A DNA stretch of 64,000 nucleotides from Mariannaea sp. PMI_226 (lineage: Eukaryota > Ascomycota > Sordariomycetes > Hypocreales > Nectriaceae). Location of the stretch: the NCBI GenBank assembly GCA_024336345.1, contig JANFOG010000002.1, positions 62,001 through 126,000 on the forward strand, written 5' to 3'. Below the pieces are notes generated by a model that had not been told where the DNA came from, made no database searches, and saw only the letters and a program-made list of their open reading frames with translations. The translations under genes were made by a program, and so were the position numbers. Positions 57,962 through 64,000 of this stretch are shown here, one piece after another (the stretch's first letter is position 1; each line of letters opens with the position of its first letter).

Positions 57962-60412
57962 TCAGGCATCCACACCAGCTTCAGACCTCTTCTCAAGCAT
58001 CTGTTCCTCATACTTGCTGGCAAGGCTACTTACCCGGGCCGCGGCTGGGTTGATGACAGCAAGATCCAAGTCGATCATTGACCTCGTATCCACCTCTGCA
58101 CATGTGCTGTAGTGATCACCCAACACCATCATTTCACTCGCTATTTGTTCTGCCTTTCTTCTTGTAATAGCCCCACGTTCCATTGCTATACACAGAAGGC
58201 CACGTGTGACAGACCACGATTCACGATAGCACCCGTACAAGTCTTCCAGGGCTGCCAAACAGACCTGCAAGTAGAAGTGCCATTCCAACTGGTCGCTGCG
58301 ATGTGCCTCTCGAACTACCGCGTTGAACACGTAGATAAGCACTGTCTGCGAGAGAATGGACAAGCTTGCCATCTTAAAGGATAGGCGGAAGAAGACAAGC
58401 AAGCGTTTGAGCTGATTGATCGAAGCAGTGTAGATTGCTCTAGGCGTGGCTTGCAGCGTAGAGAAGGATCGCAGACGCAGGTGGTCATCAGATATAGGAA
58501 GAAAGTGTCTAAAGAGGTCTGCTACGATAGCATGATAATAAATACTAGAGAACCAGGTTAGTACTTAAGGACTTGGTAGCAGTACTCATGGTAATGGAAC
58601 AGAACATACTGCATCATGATAACAGCATGGGTACTCTGATCTCTCCGTACTAAGGACAGCGGGAGAGCGTCACCCCAAGCTAGTAGTCGACGAAATGTCT
58701 GCTCGGCGACTTGAAGCTGCTGTGACGGACTTTGAGTGCTATATCCATGGCGATATTTCTGCGTTACATCATTCGATATGACCCATAGCTTACAGCACGC
58801 GGTAAAGACCTCGACATCCGTTGATGGAGTAGTTGTTTCAAGGCTTTCAGTTTCTGGTTTGAGGTCCAGAGACCCTGGCATTGGAATCTTTGGTGGTACA
58901 TCAATCTCTGAGGTATGGTAGCGGAGACAAAATAGGCTAGTCTGTGTCAGAACTGTTTGCTTTTTGAGGGTAGAGATATTGGTGGGGTTACAGACGAAAC
59001 CCAGTTGTAAACCCCCCATGCTGTATATGAGGCGTTCTTGTTCCAATCTTCCCAACTGCCTAACCAAGTACCAGCAGATTCCACTTCGGAGCTGACGCCA
59101 AATAGGCCCATTCGCTTACCTATTGCTACACTCTGGCGAAGAAAGTGGTGAGCGAGATGATCCTGGCCGTAGCCTGCGGCTGCTATGCATAGAAATTGTA
59201 GAGCAGAAACAGCTGTAAGAGTGATGAGATCGGGTCCATCGGGTATCAGTTGCTGAGCCTGTTTGAAAAATGCCTGACCAAGCAGATAAGCTTCAGAGCT
59301 GATGGCTGTATATGCTTGCTACAAGTTCCGTTTAGCTCTGTATGGTGCCCGGTCAACGGTTTGCTACACAAGCAACTTACACATGTCCAACTGAAGAGTG
59401 CGTTTACGAGTAGTCTGGAGCAGAAGTGAGGTCGGTTACTGATGAGGTCCTTTATGAAGAGGTCAAGTTCAAAGAAGGGAAGAGTTTGGTAATCAGTCTC
59501 AATGTAAAACGATATGATATGGGCGGCGAGCTCATTGGATATGGGGACTTCCGTCCAATTTTTCATTTCAAGCTTCAAAAGCCGATGGTCAACGAGAGCT
59601 CTGGTGGGATATCGCAGAGTGGTAACCTGTGTTTGCCATTGACCAGAGGATTTGTTACTGCAGCAGGTATAAGCTTACGTGGACAAACAACACCAATCTC
59701 ATGATCTAAAATCAGATTGATATCAAAATGGGGTTCAATCACCTATCACACGGCTGTTGAGTAGCCGAGATTCTCGAGGGCCTCAGTAGCGATTTCAATG
59801 ATAATGATGCGACTTGTAATGGGAATAAGGGTGGAAAGGAGATGGGGTGCCGGACCATCAGCTCGAACTCCAGATCATTACATGCCGGGGCCAGTAAGCC
59901 TCTTAGCAAACAATGTTCGGACAGCATCGGAAAGTCGCCTGAAGATTCCCATCCAAGAGTGCCGAGTGTCTCGAGGAGTTCGGGAGCTGTATCAGCTGAA
60001 AAGGTGCGTAGAAGTTTAAGAACCTCAGCAACATTATCACGAGATAACGTTCTTGAAAGCTGAAGAAGTATTTCATCCCTATCTGCTTCCAAAGTTTGGA
60101 GTGGGCGCCGTCGAGCCGAGTATGCACAAACCGCACCATATTTTAAACATGAGGAGCAAACTGGTTGTCGCCCGTCGCACTTTTTCAGGTCAATAAATAT
60201 TCATTGACGAGTATCTTTGCATGTATTGGATTTATGTCTATACTACTAACCTTTGTCTTGCGTCGACGACAAACGTTGCAAGCAGTCGTCGTATTCGGTG
60301 GCCTACGGGCATTGGCTCTTGGCCTCGACAGGACGCCAGTCTGGTCAGTGTCATTTCGGTCTTGATATGACAGTCCCTTCGGTAGCAGGGGTCGATGGGA
60401 GGTAGCCATCAT
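57962..60412 (-). CDS. Zn2Cys6 transcription factor, first of a divergent paralogous pair (6 exons)
   Basis: Minus-strand exons: 60412-60251, 60179-59752, 59657-59381, 59318-58992, 58941-58610, 58544-57962; about 702 residues. The zinc cluster is assembled over the first intron: CNVCRRRKTK then CDGRQPVCSSCLKYGAVC, a complete Zn2Cys6 motif. The middle shows the fungal transcription factor domain (LPFFELDLFIKDL, then YLLGQAFFKQAQQL, then GKRMGLFGV, YTAWGVYNW). The junction between exons 2 and 3 (59751-59658) is the least certain: the donor GTGTGA is poor, though phase and similarity to the neighbouring paralogue support the restart at 59657. The intron at 58991-58942 is also inferred. A likely regulator of nearby oxidoreductase genes. 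Confidence 0.72.
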
Positions 60413-60839
60413 ATGAGACCCTATCCATAGGACCGATTTCGGGGATCCTCTTCGGAGGTCCTGCGTCAGCTTTTTTACTTAGCAAATGGTCCAGAAGTTC
60501 AGATGTCTAAGGTTGGTAAAGAGGGGGAATCGGTATATCATCGGACGGGGCAGGCAGGCCAATGACGCGATCTGAAAGCCTCGCCTCTGTCTCAGCCGCT
60601 CTTATTGGCCGTGTGGCTGCATCCCATGATCACATGATGTCGCTCACTGCACGCGGCGACTTTACGGTACCTATTCGCCTAAGATGCGAAAAACTAACGT
60701 GAGGACAGCACTATACCAAGCCTTGCGACCGCGGCGTTCCGATGGCCAAAAATAGGGAATCTCACATCTTACTTGGGCTCCAGCGTACGGTTGTCCCTTC
60801 GCAAGTCTCGGATACTTTCTGCAACAGTTTAAACCCAGC
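60413..60839. promoter_or_regulatory. shared promoter of the two paralogous regulators
   Basis: 427 bp between the two divergent Zn2Cys6 genes, which share intron positions and probably arose by inverted duplication. The region must hold both promoters; no operator could be assigned. Confidence 0.45.
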
Positions 60840-63245
60840 ATGTCTGAGTCCCGCCAAGCTAGCGGACACCCGCGTGTGCGCCAAATCTTCCCAAAACAGA
60901 TCGAGAGACCTCCAGTGAGGGCAACAGGACCTATGACAAAGCCCAGGTTGAACCCTGTGACAACCGCTTGCAGTGAATGTCGTAAGCAAAAATCCAGAGT
61001 ATTACCCCCCTCTGTCTCAAATGCGTCTAGTCTGAGAAGGGCTACAAGGAAGCTAACTCCACTGGCACTGCTCTGGGGAAAGACCAGCATGTCGTCGATG
61101 TGTGCGGCGACGCACCAAGTGCCACTATTCTACCAAGCCAGGAGAGACAGAATCCCATGCTCTTAGTCGAAGATATAATGAATTACTAGATCGGGCAAAA
61201 TCTCACGAGGAAATACTGGATCTTCTCAAAACTTTACCGGATCAAGACGCCCAGGATGTTCTCAAGAGAATCAGATCTGGCGCTGACATCACGACAATTC
61301 TCAGTCATATCAATACTGGGGATGTGTTACTCCAAATGGCTGTTTCGCCCGAGACTCGATATCGCTACGAATTTCCGTACAAAACGGAAATGCCAGAGGA
61401 TTACATTCCAGACAACCCCTATCTAGATTCGTTAATTTACGAGGCAGCATCGCTCTACTCCGCAGGCAGATTACCAGCGCGTTTGGAGTCAAGTACCGCC
61501 AGCCGTATTGCTAACCTAGGCTCCGATGAATACCAAAATCTCTATCTTAAACCATTTCATGCAGCCCAGGTTGTTGATGCTCAGCTTGCTGACGTGAAAC
61601 TTTCAACTTGGACCACTGTTTGCAATGATGACACACTCATGCGGGATCTGCTCGGGGTTTTTTTTCGTTGTGAATATCACTTCACTGCTGCGTTTCAGAA
61701 GGACCTATTTCTAGAGGACCTAGCTACACACCGTGAAGACTTTTGCTCCTCGCTGCTGGTCAACGTGCTTCTTGGCTATTCCTGCGTAGGACAGATACAG
61801 ATTTATTTCTTCTGTTCACTTCATCTGATAGAATCCTAGGTCTGTTCCCCACGACTTTCAAACAGAGCTGAGTATTGGAATCCCCAAACGCTGCTTTATC
61901 GCTTCATTGCTGAAGCAAAACGCCTCTGGGAGCTTGAAGCTTCCGAGCCCCGCATCACGACGATACAGGCCGGGATTTTGTTCAATGTTTTTCACAATCT
62001 GTGTGGATTAGATGAGATTGGACAAGCTTACAGGATCCAAGCTATTGCCTTAGCTCATAAGCTGCGCCTCTTTGACAGCACTGTAGAGGTCCAAAGTGAG
62101 AGGATTCGCCAGGGGAGGGCGTTCGCCGCGTGGGCATTATTCAACTGGGAAACGTGAGTGAATTCGTCTCGAAACCGAGTTGGTACTAAAAAGAGGCTTT
62201 TTCAGGCTTGTTGGCTTCTCTTTCGTCTTCTCACCGCTATTAAAGCAACCCCCAAGTTGGCACCTCCCAGATCCGACTGAGAACGCACCGTGGTATGGGG
62301 AAATATGGGTTAAATATCCACTAAGTCATCGTCTTTTCCCATCATATTTCGGTCAAGTCTTGAAAGCGAGAAGTCAGTTTCGAGTTATTATGAATGAGTT
62401 TTGCCAAGCAGCGTATTCCGAAGATTCTGAAATAAATCTTAACAAGGCCTATGAGCTTCTTTCGCGATTGGAAACCTGGTTTCAACGATTACCTGGCCCG
62501 CTCCAACCAAAAACCATCGTGCTCCCTGGGCACTTGCAGCTTCAGTAAGCCCAATTCCACCTAGAAAATGATTTGATCTCAGAGGAGCCTTCTCTATACT
62601 GGGAATATTCTCAGTTGAATTCATACTAACCGTACATGATGACAGCATGTACTACAGTCATCTCATCCTTACCATCTTTGAACCTTTGCTCGATCAGAAA
62701 ACGGACCGAGAACCCTCTCCGCACCAAATCGTCGCGGACGCGAAGAAACACTTACAGACTCTAGTCAGACTTTACTATCTCCGCCATGGATTCGAAGCTA
62801 TGGACTTATTCATTGTCATACCACTAATGCTTGCCGGTTCTGACTGCATTGATGCCATTGGCGCGAAAACTCCCGCCAAAAAACTCGAAACTTTACGATC
62901 CACCCTTCTCCTGGTCGCGAAAGGATTGTACAATCAACGAAGGAATCACTATTTGGCTGAGGCACTGTATAGGGTTATCCGGGGGCGAATGCGCCCTCTC
63001 GAAGTTGCTTTGTTAAGGGAAGCAATGACCTAAAGGACGAAGACGAAGTAGACGAGAAACGGGACATGGTGCAGGCCGTGCGCAGTCACTGGCCAGTGAG
63101 CGTTGTGAAGAAGAAAGAGGACTTGGATGCTCACATTCTAACAAATCTCGTGGAAAACTCTGCACACTTGAACATAGATCAAGGCCAGAGGTACAGATCT
63201 ACAACAGGTCAAGAAGAAGCCGCAGGTATCCCGAAGGGGCATTAA
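60840..63245 (+). CDS. Zn2Cys6 transcription factor, second paralogue, possibly inactivated
   Basis: Exons: 60840-60998, 61069-61785, 61840-62153, 62206-62544, 62646-63033. The zinc cluster reads CSECRKQKSR then CSGERPACRRCVRRRTKC, exactly split where the neighbouring paralogue is split. The intron between them (60999-61068, 70 nt) starts GTATTA and has a GCTAAC branch site, but ends in AC where AG is expected; no AG acceptor would restore the cluster. The second intron also matches the neighbour, both following a Leu-Val-Asn...Cys run. The frame stops at 63033 (638 residues), yet the shifted frame continues as SNDLKDEDEVDEKRDMVQ and then VRSHWPVSVVKKKED to a stop at 63243-63245, coding-like sequence typical of this family's C-terminus. 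One base appears lost near 63016-63021. Two lesions suggest decay, unless sequence errors are involved. Confidence 0.7.
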
Positions 63246-64000
63246 TTTTATGCTCCTCACATGGCATATCAGCTTATTCGTGTCGGAGATAACGTCAGAT
63301 TTTGAAGAGAAAGCTCAACCCATTTTTTGATGTCATCAAACTCCCTGGCTTCAGTCTTTTATCTGAACATGAAATAGTATCTGCCCTTTTATGCTGAGAT
63401 CGCTTCCTAGGTGACTTACGAAGGATATTGATCGTCGATGGTAGCAATACCAACATTTTGTGCTGCCGAGATGACTCTGTGGCAAGCGAGTAGACACAAA
63501 AGCCCGTAACACCGATTACCGCTCTAATCACTTGAGCAGAAGTGGAAAATCTTTTCGAAATCTTTGACGCCTGTCCAATTCAAGAGTTTGACGATTCCAG
63601 CGCTGTATACTAGACAATGAATGAGCCAAAGGCAGCCAAGTAAATGCCATGTCAAGGCTACCAAAACCGACTTAACTTAGATCACATGCTTTCCTGTACC
63701 GAGAGGGAAATGTTTAGCTGATAAATGAAAATTACCACTCCTTGCTATTGTTTGTGTCTGTGTTGTCCGGTTTTCCAATGACACTAGGAGCCAATAATGT
63801 CATTTGGTAATTGTTGGGGAGCATATGTGCTATGGCACGTACGATAATTGCAAATGTCAAGTACGGTGAAATGTCGCTGGTAGTGCTTACTGCACCGCTG
63901 AAACTACGTGCTTTGCGGACTATGGGTAGGGAGAGCTGATCTATGACCATACAGCTTACACCACGGCCATAGGGTTCTGATGGTTATTCTGGGGAAGGAT
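63246..64000. other. end of window, no gene recognised
   Basis: Minus-strand frames at 63295-63531 and 63732-63950 have some hydrophobic character and could be pieces of a gene running past the right edge, but I recognise no domain and found no convincing splice pair. Confidence 0.4.

Overview
This is a stretch of a filamentous ascomycete genome (Pezizomycotina, probably Eurotiales). Evidence: small introns (mostly 41-101 nt) with GTANGT donors, CTAAC/CTGAC branch sites and YAG acceptors; fungal-only families (Zn2Cys6 regulators, HAD-terpene cyclase fusion, Kre9/Knh1-like domain); and Tc1 copies damaged in a RIP-like C-to-T manner. It reads as an accessory or subtelomere-like region: single genes and small metabolic groups separated by gene-poor stretches of 1-3.5 kb.

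Layout. 0-8 kb: a 10-Cys small secreted protein, a two-exon membrane protein, a kinesin consisting of little more than a motor, and an alpha/beta hydrolase. 8.9-19.3 kb: an FAD monooxygenase, a HAD-class II terpene cyclase fusion (DxDTT) and a cytochrome P450, a likely drimane-type sesquiterpenoid locus; a broken Kre9/Knh1-like gene and a possible LINE tail lie between the first two. 22.7-33.7 kb: a secreted M20 amidohydrolase, an eight-exon secreted alpha/beta hydrolase and a small secreted double-psi beta-barrel protein, with long empty intervals.

34-48.5 kb looks like a catabolic island. A sugar-porter MFS transporter is divergent from a Zn2Cys6 regulator that carries two complete zinc clusters in tandem. 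A sulfatase follows, then an intradiol (hydroxyquinol-type) dioxygenase and a maleylacetate reductase. The last two would turn hydroxyquinol into maleylacetate and then 3-oxoadipate. Two 1388-bp, RIP-damaged Tc1 (DD34E) elements in inverted orientation bracket the dioxygenase gene, one of them sitting between it and the divergent reductase.

49.9-63.3 kb: a Golgi/ER GH47 alpha-1,2-mannosidase, then a Baeyer-Villiger monooxygenase, a histidine phosphatase-family protein, an SDR, and two divergent paralogous Zn2Cys6 regulators. The second regulator has a GT-AC intron inside its zinc cluster and a one-base frameshift near its end, so it may be decaying. The last 750 bases hold no gene I can name.

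Exon boundaries were worked out by hand from splice signals, phase and protein continuity; uncertain junctions are noted in each entry.
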